Assembly: GCA_002840755.1 (NCBI GenBank)
Contig: PHBZ01000033.1
Location: forward strand, 1-62,245
Direction of reading: 5' to 3'
Source: Chloroflexi bacterium HGW-Chloroflexi-10
Lineage (GTDB): Bacteria; Chloroflexota; Anaerolineae; Anaerolineales; Anaerolineaceae
DNA length: 62,245 bases
The number at the start of each line of letters is the position of its first letter. Positions within the stretch are counted from its first letter, which is position 1. The translations under genes were made by a program, and so were the position numbers. Positions 54,338 through 62,195 of the stretch are shown piece after piece. The notes below the pieces were generated by a model. That model did not search any database. It saw only the letters and a list, made by a program, of their open reading frames with translations, and was not told where the DNA came from.

Positions 54338-55768
54338 TCAGTCCTCCAATTTATAGGTCTGTTTGGCCAAACGATAAGCCAGATCTGCCACCATCTCGGC
54401 GGCATCATTTTCGGTCACAATCCCGCGCACCAGCAGCCCGGCCACCCAGTTAACACTCATCCGTCGCCAGACATCATGCCTGGCTGGAATAGAAAGGAAG
54501 GCCCGCGTATCATCGTTAAACCCGGCGGTATTATACAGCCCGGCAGTTTCGATCACCTGATGAAAATAGCGTTCCATGCCATTGACGCTGTCGTGGAACC
54601 ACCACGGCGGACCCAGGCGCAAAGCCGGGTAATGCCCGGCTAGAGTAGCCAGTTCACGTGCATAGGTCGATTCATCCAGGGTAAAAAGTACCATCCGCAG
54701 CCGCCGGTCATCGCCGTAGGCTGATAACAAAGGGTGCGCGCTGCGTGTATATTCGGATTGTAATGGGATATCAGCGCCTTTATCCGGACCGAAACGTTGA
54801 AACACTGCCGGGTTATGGTTGCGCAGAGAACCAACATGCCATTGCATCACCATGCCATCCTCAGCGCTCATGCGCGCAAATTCGATCAGCATGTGACCGG
54901 TAAACTGCCGCGCGTCCTCAGCCGTAACCGTGCCGTGGATGGCGCGTTGGAAAATGGCCTCCGCTTCCGGCTCACTCAGGCTGGTGGTATAAGCCGTCTC
55001 ACTGGCATGGTCGCAGGCTGTTGCACCCAGGCTGCGAAAGTAAGCCCGCCGTTCTTCCAAAGCGCGGACCAGACTGCGGTATGAACCTATTTCGGTGCCG
55101 CACACACTTCCCAGTTGTTCCAGCCCCTGTCGCCAATTGGTCATTTGCAGATTCACCACCTGGTCTGGGCGAAAGGTAGGTAATACCCGCCCGCCCCAAC
55201 CCGATTCTCGTATAGCCTGGTGATGCAGCAGGTTGTCCTGAGCGGCATCGGTGGTACATAACACTTCAATATTAAATCGTTCATAAAGAGCACGGGGCTG
55301 AAATTCCGGTTGAGTCAATTGTTCCGCAATCTGCTCATAAATCACCTGCGCGTTGCGGCTGTTCAGCGTCTCGCTGATCCCAAAAACATCGAACAGTTCC
55401 TGACGCAGCCACAATCCGCTCGGCGTGGCGCGAAAAAGATAAAAATGGTCTGCAAAGGTTTGCCATATCTTGCGCGGGTCCGTTTCGACTGTGCTGCCGT
55501 CCACTGCAGGAACGCCCAAAGATTCCAGAGGAACGCCCTGCGAATACAGCATCCGAAACACATAATGGTCCGGTATAATCAGCAGGTCGCTGGGGCTGCC
55601 AAAACTCGCCTGTGGATCACTGAACAGGCGTGGATCAACATGCCCATGTGGTGAAATAATCGGCAGGTCGCGCACCAGGTCGTACAACACCATGGCGGCA
55701 TCCTTCTGGCGGGTATCCGGACCGAATAAACGGTCAGCAGCTAAAACAGAGTTGGTGGGTTCTGACAT
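54338..55768 (-). CDS. uxaC: Uronate isomerase (glucuronate isomerase)
   Basis: A 476-residue UxaC. PIISPHGHVDPRLF near the N terminus carries the metal-binding His pair. FGISETLNSRNAQVIYEQI, ESGWGGRVLPTFRPDQV and a C-terminal RHDVWRRMSVNWVAGLLVRG are typical. It converts D-glucuronate to D-fructuronate (or galacturonate to tagaturonate). ATG 55768 with GGAG 6 nt upstream is chosen; the frame runs upstream through the operator and is not coding there. First gene of the six-gene operon. Confidence 0.95.
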   Translation of the reverse strand: MSEPTNSVLAADRLFGPDTRQKDAAMVLYDLVRDLPIISPHGHVDPRLFSDPQASFGSPSDLLIIPDHYVFRMLYSQGVPLESLGVPAVDGSTVETDPRKIWQTFADHFYLFRATPSGLWLRQELFDVFGISETLNSRNAQVIYEQIAEQLTQPEFQPRALYERFNIEVLCTTDAAQDNLLHHQAIRESGWGGRVLPTFRPDQVVNLQMTNWRQGLEQLGSVCGTEIGSYRSLVRALEERRAYFRSLGATACDHASETAYTTSLSEPEAEAIFQRAIHGTVTAEDARQFTGHMLIEFARMSAEDGMVMQWHVGSLRNHNPAVFQRFGPDKGADIPLQSEYTRSAHPLLSAYGDDRRLRMVLFTLDESTYARELATLAGHYPALRLGPPWWFHDSVNGMERYFHQVIETAGLYNTAGFNDDTRAFLSIPARHDVWRRMSVNWVAGLLVRGIVTENDAAEMVADLAYRLAKQTYKLED

Positions 55769-55805
55769 AGGACTCCAAAATAAAAAATGGGGGGTAAGTT
55801 TGGGC

Positions 55806-55893
55806 TTGACAGGTAGTTTTGAACGATATACAATACTGTTAGCGCTAACGGTAACGCTAACAGTATTGTAGCGAGCCCCGCAGCTTTTGTCAA
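55806..55893. promoter_or_regulatory. Two face-to-face promoters sharing one LacI-type operator
   Basis: Plus-strand promoter: TTGACA 55806-55811, 17-bp spacer, TACAAT 55829-55834. Minus-strand promoter: TTGACA 55893-55888, 17-bp spacer, TACAAT 55870-55865. The two -10 boxes are the outer ends of a perfect inverted repeat (55829-55844 with 55855-55870, 10-bp centre). Inside it is a 12-bp core palindrome GTTAGCGCTAAC (55838-55849) of LacI-family type. The plus transcript serves the lacI-like gene, the minus transcript serves the uxaC operon. One bound dimer could shut both. Confidence 0.88.
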
Positions 55894-55937
55894 GTAGGGC
55901 AGCGCATACGTCGCCCGAAATTGAAAGGAAGCCCTCT

Positions 55938-56948
55938 TTGCCCAAAAACAACATTACTCTGGCCGATGTCGCCCAACACGCTGGCGTCTCCATCATGACT
56001 GCTTCACGTGCGCTGAACAATAAAGGCGATGTCAGTCCAGGGACCCGCGAGAAGATCCGCCAGGCAGCCGAAGCATTGGGCTACCGCCCCAACAGCCTGG
56101 CGCGCAGCCTCGCCACCAACCGTTCCACCACCATCGGCCTGGTTGTGCCGGATATCGCCAACCCCTTCTTTTCCGAGATCGCTCGCGGAGTGGAAGACGA
56201 AGCCCACTTTCACGGTTACAACATTTTTTTGTGCAACTTCGACGAAGACCCGCAGCACGAACAGGCTGCCTTGAACTCACTCGCCGAAAAACAGGTGGAC
56301 GGGTTGATTTTATGCAGCTCACGCCAGGAAGAAAGCGACCTGCAAACGCAGTTAAAAGATTTCCGCCACTGCGTACTGATCAACCGTTCTCTTGAAGAAC
56401 CCCAACCGCATACAGCTGCCATCCTGTTAGATGACCATCAAGGTGCCATGCAGGCCGCCGGTCACCTGCTGAATCACCAACGCCGTCGGATCGCCTTTCT
56501 GGCTGGGCCGCCTCGCTCGCGCAGCGGTCAAAAGCGACTGGCAGGCTACCGCGACAGCCTGATACAGCATAGGTTTCCCTTTGACCCTGCCCTGGTACAC
56601 CACTGCCAACCGGATATGCACTGTGGTAAACAAACAGCAGTGCAGCTGCTGAACACCATCCCCACACCGGACGCCATCCTGGCTTTCAACGACCTCATCG
56701 CGCTGGGTGCCGTGCAGGCCTGCCTGGAACGCGGCCTGCGTATCCCGCAGGATATCGAAATTATCGGTTTCGACGATATCCCCCTGGCCGCCCTGATCAC
56801 CCCAACGCTCACCACCCTGACCTATCCCAAAAAAGAAATCGGCCGGCGCGCCATGCAAACACTGCTCGCCATGAGCCATGCACAAGCCATCGAAACTGTC
56901 GCCACCTACGCCCCCAGCTTCATCTTCCGCCAGACCTCGCCCGAATAA
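55938..56948 (+). CDS. LacI-family transcriptional regulator of the uronate operon
   Basis: A 336-residue LacI/GalR protein. The HTH and hinge are complete: NNITLADVAQHAGVSIMTA, then NNKGDVSPGTREKIRQAAE and LGYRPNSLARSL. The periplasmic-binding fold follows with IGLVVPDIANPFFSEIARG and a IIGFDDIPLAALITPTLT end. The start is TTG 55938 with AAAGGAAG 8 nt upstream; the nearest longer start lies inside the promoter. Divergent from uxaC, with a palindromic operator between them. The inducer may be a uronate or an intermediate such as fructuronate or mannonate. Confidence 0.88.
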   Translation: MPKNNITLADVAQHAGVSIMTASRALNNKGDVSPGTREKIRQAAEALGYRPNSLARSLATNRSTTIGLVVPDIANPFFSEIARGVEDEAHFHGYNIFLCNFDEDPQHEQAALNSLAEKQVDGLILCSSRQEESDLQTQLKDFRHCVLINRSLEEPQPHTAAILLDDHQGAMQAAGHLLNHQRRRIAFLAGPPRSRSGQKRLAGYRDSLIQHRFPFDPALVHHCQPDMHCGKQTAVQLLNTIPTPDAILAFNDLIALGAVQACLERGLRIPQDIEIIGFDDIPLAALITPTLTTLTYPKKEIGRRAMQTLLAMSHAQAIETVATYAPSFIFRQTSPE

Positions 56949-57014
56949 AGCTCATTACCTTTCCGGGTCGCCTGGCTGCATTAATTTTTTTGCGCCAAAT
57001 GCTATAATCTTTTT

Positions 57015-57314
57015 ATGGAAATCAGTGCCTTCCTGTACACCCAACCAATCAAAACCTTTTGCCAGAAACATCACATCCGGCAGCTATCCTTCTTTGGCTC
57101 GGTAGTCTGCGAAGACTTTAGCCCGCAAAGCGATATTGATGTTCTGGTTGAATTTGAACCCGGACATACACCTGGTTTCGATTTCTTCTTGATGGAAGCA
57201 GAATTAACCCAATTATTGGGGCGTAAAGTAGATTTGCAAACGCTCAATTTCCTCAGTCCGGCAATTCGCCATTCAGTGTTATCGGAAGCAGTCCCAGCTT
57301 ATGAGCAAACATGA
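57015..57314 (+). CDS. MNT-type nucleotidyltransferase (MntA-like antitoxin)
   Basis: A 99-residue minimal nucleotidyltransferase: LSFFGSV followed by SDIDVLVEFEPGHTPGFDFF. GS and DxD are present, but the usual GSRARG is altered to GSVVCED, losing the basic residues. In HEPN/MNT modules the MNT protein adenylylates the HEPN toxin. Its end overlaps a truncated HEPN gene by 14 bp, in normal module order. Confidence 0.8.
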   Translation: MEISAFLYTQPIKTFCQKHHIRQLSFFGSVVCEDFSPQSDIDVLVEFEPGHTPGFDFFLMEAELTQLLGRKVDLQTLNFLSPAIRHSVLSEAVPAYEQT

Positions 57315-57435
57315 TCCTGAAATCGCCCTGACTCAAATCCTTTCACATGCCATTGAATCTGTTAAAATCTGTAAGCATAAATCACGGGGGGACCTTGATT
57401 CAGATCGGTTGCACAATTCAGCCGCGCGGTTTTAA
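57301..57435 (+). pseudogene. Decayed HepT-like HEPN toxin (DUF86)
   Basis: Starting at ATG 57301 the frame reads SKHDPEIALTQILSHAIE, then KICKHKSRGDLDSDRLHN, a good match to the beginning of HepT/DUF86 proteins (about 110-120 residues). It stops at TAA 57433 after 44 codons. The same frame continues after the stop with AIKVVSAWKVASRIAKSHIE, which lines up with the next helix of the family (IEIIGEAASRI). No RxxxxH active site follows, and the frame runs into intergenic repeats near 57520. I read it as a dead toxin next to a retained antitoxin. Confidence 0.72.
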
Positions 57436-57541
57436 GCAATAAAAGTTGTGTCGGCATGGAAAGTAGCCAGCCGCATAGCGAAATCACATATTGAGCAGCC
57501 TTCAAACCAATCCAACCTGCCGGGAAATTCTTCTTTTTTTC

Positions 57542-57647
57542 CTGCGTCTCCGCGGCTCTGCGCGAGGCTAAGTTATTCTTCGTCTCTCTTCATAGTCCAC
57601 ATCTAAGCGTATTATATTTCTCTGCGCCTCCGCGGTCTCTACGCGAG
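57542..57647. repeat. Two copies of a CTGCGYCTCCGCGG-type intergenic motif
   Basis: CTGCGTCTCCGCGG at 57542 and CTGCGCCTCCGCGG at 57622, each followed by a CTCT-containing CGCGAG end, 80 bp apart. A related copy lies at 60570-60597 (CTCTGCGCGCTCTGCG). These lie in the 300-bp gap between the toxin remnant and the TetR promoter, which contains no gene. Confidence 0.55.
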
Positions 57648-57682
57648 ATAATATTTTTCCTTCCCTCTTCCCGCCTCCTCTC

Positions 57683-57720
57683 TTGACAACATTACCAATG
57701 GTAATTACAATTGGTAATGT
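57683..57720 (+). promoter_or_regulatory. Consensus promoter overlapped by double TetR operator
   Basis: TTGACA 57683-57688, 17-bp spacer, TACAAT 57706-57711. An 11-bp inverted repeat (57689-57699 with 57710-57720) covers the spacer and -10. Inside it are two overlapping 15-bp palindromes, ATTACCAATGGTAAT (57691-57705) and ATTACAATTGGTAAT (57704-57718). The TetR gene 17 bp downstream is the likely autoregulator. Confidence 0.88.
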
Positions 57721-57736
57721 AAAGGGTAAAACCACA

Positions 57737-58381
57737 ATGAAAAGAAAACTCGACAGAAATGAGATGTCTGAAAAGCTGATAGAAGTCACTCTCCGGATGA
57801 TCGAGGAGCGCGGCGGCTTGCAAGGCGTAAACCTGCGTCAGATCGCCCTGCGCGCCAACTGCGCTCACACCAATATCTACAACTACTACCAGAATTTTGA
57901 AGAACTCCTCTGGGATGTTTTTGCCAGAATCGGAGAAATCTGGGCGCAATCGGCTATGCCGGATATCAAGCCCGGAAATTCACTGGAAGAAATTTCCCTG
58001 CGAACAACCAGTACTCAGATCGATTTTGCCCTGGCACACCCTGGCTGGTATCGCTGCCTGTGGCTGGAACCCTTATCCGGGAAGCCGCCCCAATCAATCA
58101 TCGATGCGCGCCGCGAGCAGCGCGATCTAATCGCCGGGTTAATCATGCAATCCGGGCAGGGCATTACACGCGAATTCGCCAATGAATTGTTTATGATCCT
58201 CTTCAGCTATGTACACGGCTCCATCTGCCTGATGATCAACGGGCGCATATACCGCTCCACCCTGCCGGAGTACAAAGAACACATCCTTAGAAACGCGTCC
58301 TTTTTGCTTGAAACACTCAAAAACCAGACCGATTTTCCGCAATCCGCTTCGAAAAAGGCAGCGAAAAATCATGCATCTTAG
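57737..58381 (+). CDS. TetR-family regulator
   Basis: A 214-residue TetR protein: LRMIEERGGLQGVNLRQIA, then CAHTNIYNYYQNFEELLWDVF form the HTH (about 17-60). A C-terminal TetR_C-type domain follows, with HPGWYRCLWLEPL. ATG 57737 follows AAGGG by about 10 nt. Operators overlap its promoter, so it is autoregulated. It overlaps the PEBP gene by 11 bp, so the two are co-expressed. A basic tail (SASKKAAKNHAS) ends it. Confidence 0.87.
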   Translation: MKRKLDRNEMSEKLIEVTLRMIEERGGLQGVNLRQIALRANCAHTNIYNYYQNFEELLWDVFARIGEIWAQSAMPDIKPGNSLEEISLRTTSTQIDFALAHPGWYRCLWLEPLSGKPPQSIIDARREQRDLIAGLIMQSGQGITREFANELFMILFSYVHGSICLMINGRIYRSTLPEYKEHILRNASFLLETLKNQTDFPQSASKKAAKNHAS

Positions 58382-58892
58382 CAGCCCCGCCTTCGAAAAC
58401 GGGAATTTTATCCCCGTCATCCACACCTGTGAAGGCACTGGAGAGTCACCGGAATTAACCTGGGACAATCCCCCCGCCGGGTCAGTTGCGTTTGCCCTGG
58501 TCATGAGCGATCCGGATGTACCCTATTTCAAGAGTGGATTCGTTCACTGGGTCATCTATAACCTGCCCACCGCCATGCGTCAGCTCCCCAGCGGCATAAC
58601 TCGCGAACAGTTGCTCGCCATAGGGGCAGAAGTCTCCCCTAACGGCGCCAGTCAGCGGGTCTATTACCCGCCCTGCCCGGTCAATGGTACCCACCATTAC
58701 GTTTTTCGCATTTACGCACTGGACCAAAAATTCAGCACAATTGGCAAAGATAGATATACTATTCTTAAGGCCTACATCACTGCCCACACCCTGGCCATGG
58801 CTGAATTAACCGGTCTTTACTACTGCACGGTCATGAATGACCGCCAGGCATTCCGTCACAATATACTCAGAATGTTGCGTGTTGATTCTTAA
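58371..58892 (+). CDS. PEBP family (YbhB/YbcL Raf-kinase-inhibitor-like) protein
   Basis: A 173-residue PEBP protein. HTCEGTGESPELTWDNPPAG is the conserved beginning, with FALVMSDPDVP, the ligand-pocket FVHWVIYNLP and a YYPPCPVNGTHHYVFRIYAL segment. The biochemical role of bacterial PEBPs is unknown; they bind phosphorylated or anionic ligands. ATG 58371 lies in the last codons of TetR (11-bp overlap). Confidence 0.92.
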   Translation: MHLSSPAFENGNFIPVIHTCEGTGESPELTWDNPPAGSVAFALVMSDPDVPYFKSGFVHWVIYNLPTAMRQLPSGITREQLLAIGAEVSPNGASQRVYYPPCPVNGTHHYVFRIYALDQKFSTIGKDRYTILKAYITAHTLAMAELTGLYYCTVMNDRQAFRHNILRMLRVDS

Positions 58893-58919
58893 GAAATCAT
58901 TTTAGAAAAGAGTTAAAAA

Positions 58920-59360
58920 ATGGACAAGAAAATTGAAAACTTTATTCAGGCCAAAAGACTGGCCGTCGTGGGAGTATCCCGTTCAGACAAAAAATTTGGA
59001 TCAGCCATTTATACCGAGCTGAAAGCCCGCGGATTTGAAGTCTACGGTGTTAACCCAAATATGCAGCAGATCAATGGCGATAAATGCTACGCCAATCTCG
59101 CTGAATTGACCGGCAAAGTAGACGGTGTAGTCATCTGCCTGCCGCCCCAGAAATCTGTCCAGGCAGTTCGCGATGCGGCCGATGCTGGTATCCGCAATGT
59201 CTGGCTGCAGCAGGGCGCCCAATCGATCGAGACCGGCAAAGTAGCCCGCGAATTGGGCATCGATCCGGTCGAAGGCAAATGCATTCTGATGTACGCCGGT
59301 GAAGTGAAATCCTTCCACGGTTTCCATAAATTTGTTGCCAAACTCTTCGGGCAATACTAA
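58920..59360 (+). CDS. CoA-binding domain protein (YccU-like)
   Basis: A 146-residue Rossmann protein of the CoA_binding_2 family. AVVGVSRSDKKFGSAIYTEL, GFEVYGVNPNM, VVICLPPQKS and VWLQQGAQS are the family signature. It follows the PEBP gene by 27 bp and may be in the same transcript. The cellular role is unknown. Confidence 0.93.
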   Translation: MDKKIENFIQAKRLAVVGVSRSDKKFGSAIYTELKARGFEVYGVNPNMQQINGDKCYANLAELTGKVDGVVICLPPQKSVQAVRDAADAGIRNVWLQQGAQSIETGKVARELGIDPVEGKCILMYAGEVKSFHGFHKFVAKLFGQY

Positions 59361-59392
59361 GAATATTTGTATCTTTTATTAATTGGGTGCCA

Positions 59393-59431
59393 GGGTGTTT
59401 TGGACGGGCAAATTGCCCGTCCAAAACACCC
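59393..59431. repeat. Perfect 39-bp palindrome
   Basis: 19-bp arms (GGGTGTTTTGGACGGGCAA and its exact complement) around a single A at 59412. C-rich sequence follows, with no T-tract, so it is not a standard terminator. It resembles dispersed palindromic elements and could form a cruciform. Confidence 0.75.
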
Positions 59432-59564
59432 CCCAACCCCGTATTAAAGAGATGATCCGAATATTTCATCATTCAAAAAAATCAAGGCGCTGAAGAACTG
59501 CACCAACATTGTGTCAATGCGGTATCTCTTATTCCTTGATTGAAAAAAATTACAGGGCTGAACA

Positions 59565-60149
59565 ATGAGCAATGTACTGATCGCATATTCAACCAATTCG
59601 GGTTCCACGGCGGAAGTGGCCGAAACCCTGGCAGCAGAATTAACCCGGCTGGGTCACAATGTGGAGGTAAAAGGCTGCCGGGAAGTCACATCCCTGGCTG
59701 CCTATGATTCCGTGATCATCGGTGCACCCATGATCTTCGGCTGGCACAACACCGCCCGCGCCTTCATCAAAAAACACCGGCTGGAACTGGCTGCCAAAAA
59801 AACAGCCTATTTTGCCTGTGCTATGCGGCTGACGCGCGTCCCAGGCGAGAACCTGCCGGGCATCCCCCTCACCCTGGACCCCAACCTGGTCAAAGACCCG
59901 GCAAAAGCAGGCAAGAAAAGCTTCAAGGAAAACTTCACCACCATCGGCTACTACCTCAAACCCATGCTCGCCGCCGCCCCAAAGGTCAAACCACTCAATG
60001 TCGCCTTCTTCAACGGCAAACTCGAAATGTTCCGTCTCAAATGGTGGCAGGCCGCCTTCATCATGATCGTCGTCCAGGCCTCCCCCGGCGACTACCGCGA
60101 TTGGGATGCCATCAAAGCCTGGGCCCAAACCATCGCCGCAGCAGTTTAA
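59565..60149 (+). CDS. Flavodoxin-fold protein
   Basis: A 194-residue flavodoxin domain. The FMN phosphate loop is IAYSTNSGSTAEVAE (6-20), and the second loop is IIGAPMIFGWHNTARAF. This matches the flavodoxin_5/HemG-like group more than electron-transfer flavodoxins, and it has a longer C-terminal part with KLEMFRLKWWQAAF. A protoporphyrinogen oxidase activity cannot be claimed. AGGGCTGAACA lies before the ATG. A terminator follows. Confidence 0.85.
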   Translation: MSNVLIAYSTNSGSTAEVAETLAAELTRLGHNVEVKGCREVTSLAAYDSVIIGAPMIFGWHNTARAFIKKHRLELAAKKTAYFACAMRLTRVPGENLPGIPLTLDPNLVKDPAKAGKKSFKENFTTIGYYLKPMLAAAPKVKPLNVAFFNGKLEMFRLKWWQAAFIMIVVQASPGDYRDWDAIKAWAQTIAAAV

Positions 60150-60168
60150 TCAATCTTATTCTACTTAC

Positions 60169-60196
60169 AACACCCCCTTTTTCTCTCGGGGGTGTT
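60169..60196 (+). terminator. Stem-loop terminator after the flavodoxin gene
   Basis: AACACCCCC (60169-60177) pairs with GGGGGTGTT (60188-60196) around a T-rich 10-nt loop. Confidence 0.7.
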
Positions 60197-60265
60197 AAGG
60201 TTATTTTCATCAACTTTGGTAAATAAAGCAAATCTTTCAATCCCAAAATTAGGTAATTTTGCTTA

Positions 60266-60294
60266 TTGACAATTTAGAACGTTTATTCTAAAAT
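60266..60294 (+). promoter_or_regulatory. Orphan consensus promoter with internal palindrome
   Basis: TTGACA 60266-60271, 17-bp spacer and TAAAAT 60289-60294. TTTAGAA (60273-60279) and TTCTAAA (60286-60292) form an inverted repeat inside it. No ORF longer than 60 codons follows on the plus strand in the 495-bp gap (60150-60644). The gap otherwise holds two TTTCCGTTACGG/TTTCCGTAACGC copies and low-complexity repeats at 60570-60640. Confidence 0.55.
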
Positions 60295-60569
60295 AAAATC
60301 ACGCCAAAACGGTTTTCCGTTACGGATTGGTACCTTAAAAATCGCATAGCATCATTTCCGTAACGCATTCTCTCAACCCCTCATTCATTCCTGCATTCTT
60401 ATGCATTCGTTTCAAAACGAATAGGGTACCATAACCACCGTATCTGTGCTTCATCAAAAGCGCCCCACCACCAATACCGATTTTTCCCGGAAAAGCATTC
60501 GTTCCGATTGGAATTTTTAAGAAAACAAATAACCCGAACACAATTCTCGCGTATTTTAACAATTTTATA

Positions 60570-60640
60570 CTCTGCGCGCTCTGCGACATTGTGCGAGAAT
60601 CCCCTCCCGATTCCCAATTTCCTGATTCCCAATTCCTCCA
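60570..60640. repeat. Low-complexity intergenic repeat block
   Basis: CTCTGCGCGCTCTGCG followed by GATTCCCAATTTCC and TGATTCCCAATTCC, near-copies of sequences at 57542-57647 and 20507-20538. It sits just beyond the ygeY-like gene's 3' end. Confidence 0.5.
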
Positions 60641-60644
60641 TACC

Positions 60645-61820
60645 TTACCTTATCTTCTCAATCACCCTGATATAAAACGCACACGCCTCCAAAATCTGGC
60701 TCACCTTGCAGTGTTCATTGCGCATGTGCGCCAGCTTATATTCCCCCGGACCAAAACCGATGGTCGGGATACCCATTCCAACCGTGGTCACCGCATTAGT
60801 GCTGAAATCCCAAAAATCATACACCGCCGGTTCATTGCCAAACACCTCCTCATAGGCAGCCTTGCTCGCCAGTGTCAATTCATCTCCCTCCTCAATCTTC
60901 CATGCCGGGTGAAAAGGCTCATAGCAAATCTCCATCCCCGTCCAGCTTTTTCGTCGCAGCGTCCCCACTTCCCAGGTAGCGTCTTTCCCCGCCACAAGCG
61001 CATCCATCTCCTGCCGCACCGCCTCTTCCGTCTCCCCCGGCGCAATCCGCCGGTCCAGGTAGATCTCACATTCCGCTGGCACCGCATTGAGTGAAGCGCT
61101 CACACTCGCAATCCTCGAAAGCACCAGCGTTCCGCGTGGCTTCTCTTTTTTCATCAATTCGGCATTGAGTTTCTCAACCCGTTGAATAATTTCAGCCATT
61201 TCATAAACCGCATTCTTACCCTTCTCTGGCGCTGAACCATGTGCCGCAACACCCCTGGTCCTGATCACAACCTGCGCCTTACCCTTATGCCCCAGCGTGA
61301 TAAGGTTATCCGCCGGCTCGCAGATCACTGCATAATCCGGTTTCAAGTTCAGCTCTTTAAACAAATGCTTAAGGTTCTCACCGTCACAATCTTCCTCAAA
61401 CACCGTGCAGGAAACATAAATAGTCTTGCCCTCAGCCAATCCCAATCTTTTTGCCATAGCTCCGGCGTAGATAGAAGCCGCCGCTGCCGATTTCATATCC
61501 ACCGAACCTCTGCCATACAGGCTGCCGTCCACAATCTCCCCGCTGAAAGGCGGCACATCCCATTTGTCCTCGTCAGTCACCGTCACCGTATCCACATGCG
61601 AATCAAACAGAATGGCCCTTTCCCCGCTGCCGATTCTCCCAATCACATTACCCATCGCATCAATGACCACATCCTCATAGCCCAACGCCTTCATTTTTTC
61701 CGCGATGAACCGGATAATCTCCTCTTCCTCACCGGAGTAGCTCCGTATTCTCACCAACTCCTGCGCAAACGTGATCAGCTCTTTTTCGGCTTCTTGCATG
61801 ATGATTTCAAATTCGTTCAT
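60645..61820 (-). CDS. M20-family hydrolase, YgeY-like
   Basis: A 391-residue M20 metallopeptidase-fold enzyme. SHVDTV (His75, Asp77), GRGSVDMK, FEEDCDGE and the dimerisation-domain KGKAQVVIRTRGVAAHGS are clear. The sequence and length resemble the YgeY group, which in other genomes is linked to selenium-dependent purine catabolism. No such genes are nearby, so the specific role is open; it may cleave a small amide such as a dipeptide or N-carbamoyl compound. It starts at the ATG at 61820. Confidence 0.85.
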   Translation of the reverse strand: MNEFEIIMQEAEKELITFAQELVRIRSYSGEEEEIIRFIAEKMKALGYEDVVIDAMGNVIGRIGSGERAILFDSHVDTVTVTDEDKWDVPPFSGEIVDGSLYGRGSVDMKSAAAASIYAGAMAKRLGLAEGKTIYVSCTVFEEDCDGENLKHLFKELNLKPDYAVICEPADNLITLGHKGKAQVVIRTRGVAAHGSAPEKGKNAVYEMAEIIQRVEKLNAELMKKEKPRGTLVLSRIASVSASLNAVPAECEIYLDRRIAPGETEEAVRQEMDALVAGKDATWEVGTLRRKSWTGMEICYEPFHPAWKIEEGDELTLASKAAYEEVFGNEPAVYDFWDFSTNAVTTVGMGIPTIGFGPGEYKLAHMRNEHCKVSQILEACAFYIRVIEKIR

Positions 61821-61979
61821 TTATGACCTCTCAATAAAACACATCTGCCAATTGCGATGAAAAAAGGATACATACAATTTCCAAATAACACAAGTCAATT
61901 TCCTCTGCAGCGTGGATTGAAAAAACATCCTCCAACTTTAGAAACTGGAGGATGTTTCGACTTCCTAAATTCTTACCTT

Positions 61980-62195
61980 CTAAGGCTCCATCAAATGATT
62001 ACGCTTCGCCAGGGTGTCTTCAAACTGTCTTAGTATCCTTTCCTCCAACTCTTCATTTGATTGAGATATACCTTTTCCGGAATTGGAGAAAGATATCCAA
62101 CGACCATAATAAGCAGCTCCATACCCACCATCCGGGCTGGTTACCCAAACAGTCCATCCATAATATTGAGCCTTACCTAAAAAAATGGACACCAA
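61980..62195 (-). pseudogene. 3' part of an unknown gene cut by a mobile element
   Basis: The minus-strand frame encodes a plausible protein end (YYGWTVWVTSPDGG, then an acidic helix EELEERILRQFEDTLAKRN). Its 5' part runs into TGGACACC at 62186-62193, the apparent tip of an insertion sequence, and only a TTG codon in that tip opens it. I regard it as a truncated C-terminal piece of about 65 residues of unknown function. Confidence 0.45.

Noticed and set aside
60335..60641. Two overlapping minus-strand ORFs of 80-84 codons in the gap after the flavodoxin gene
   Set aside because: They overlap in different frames, pass through low-complexity repeats and have no ribosome site.
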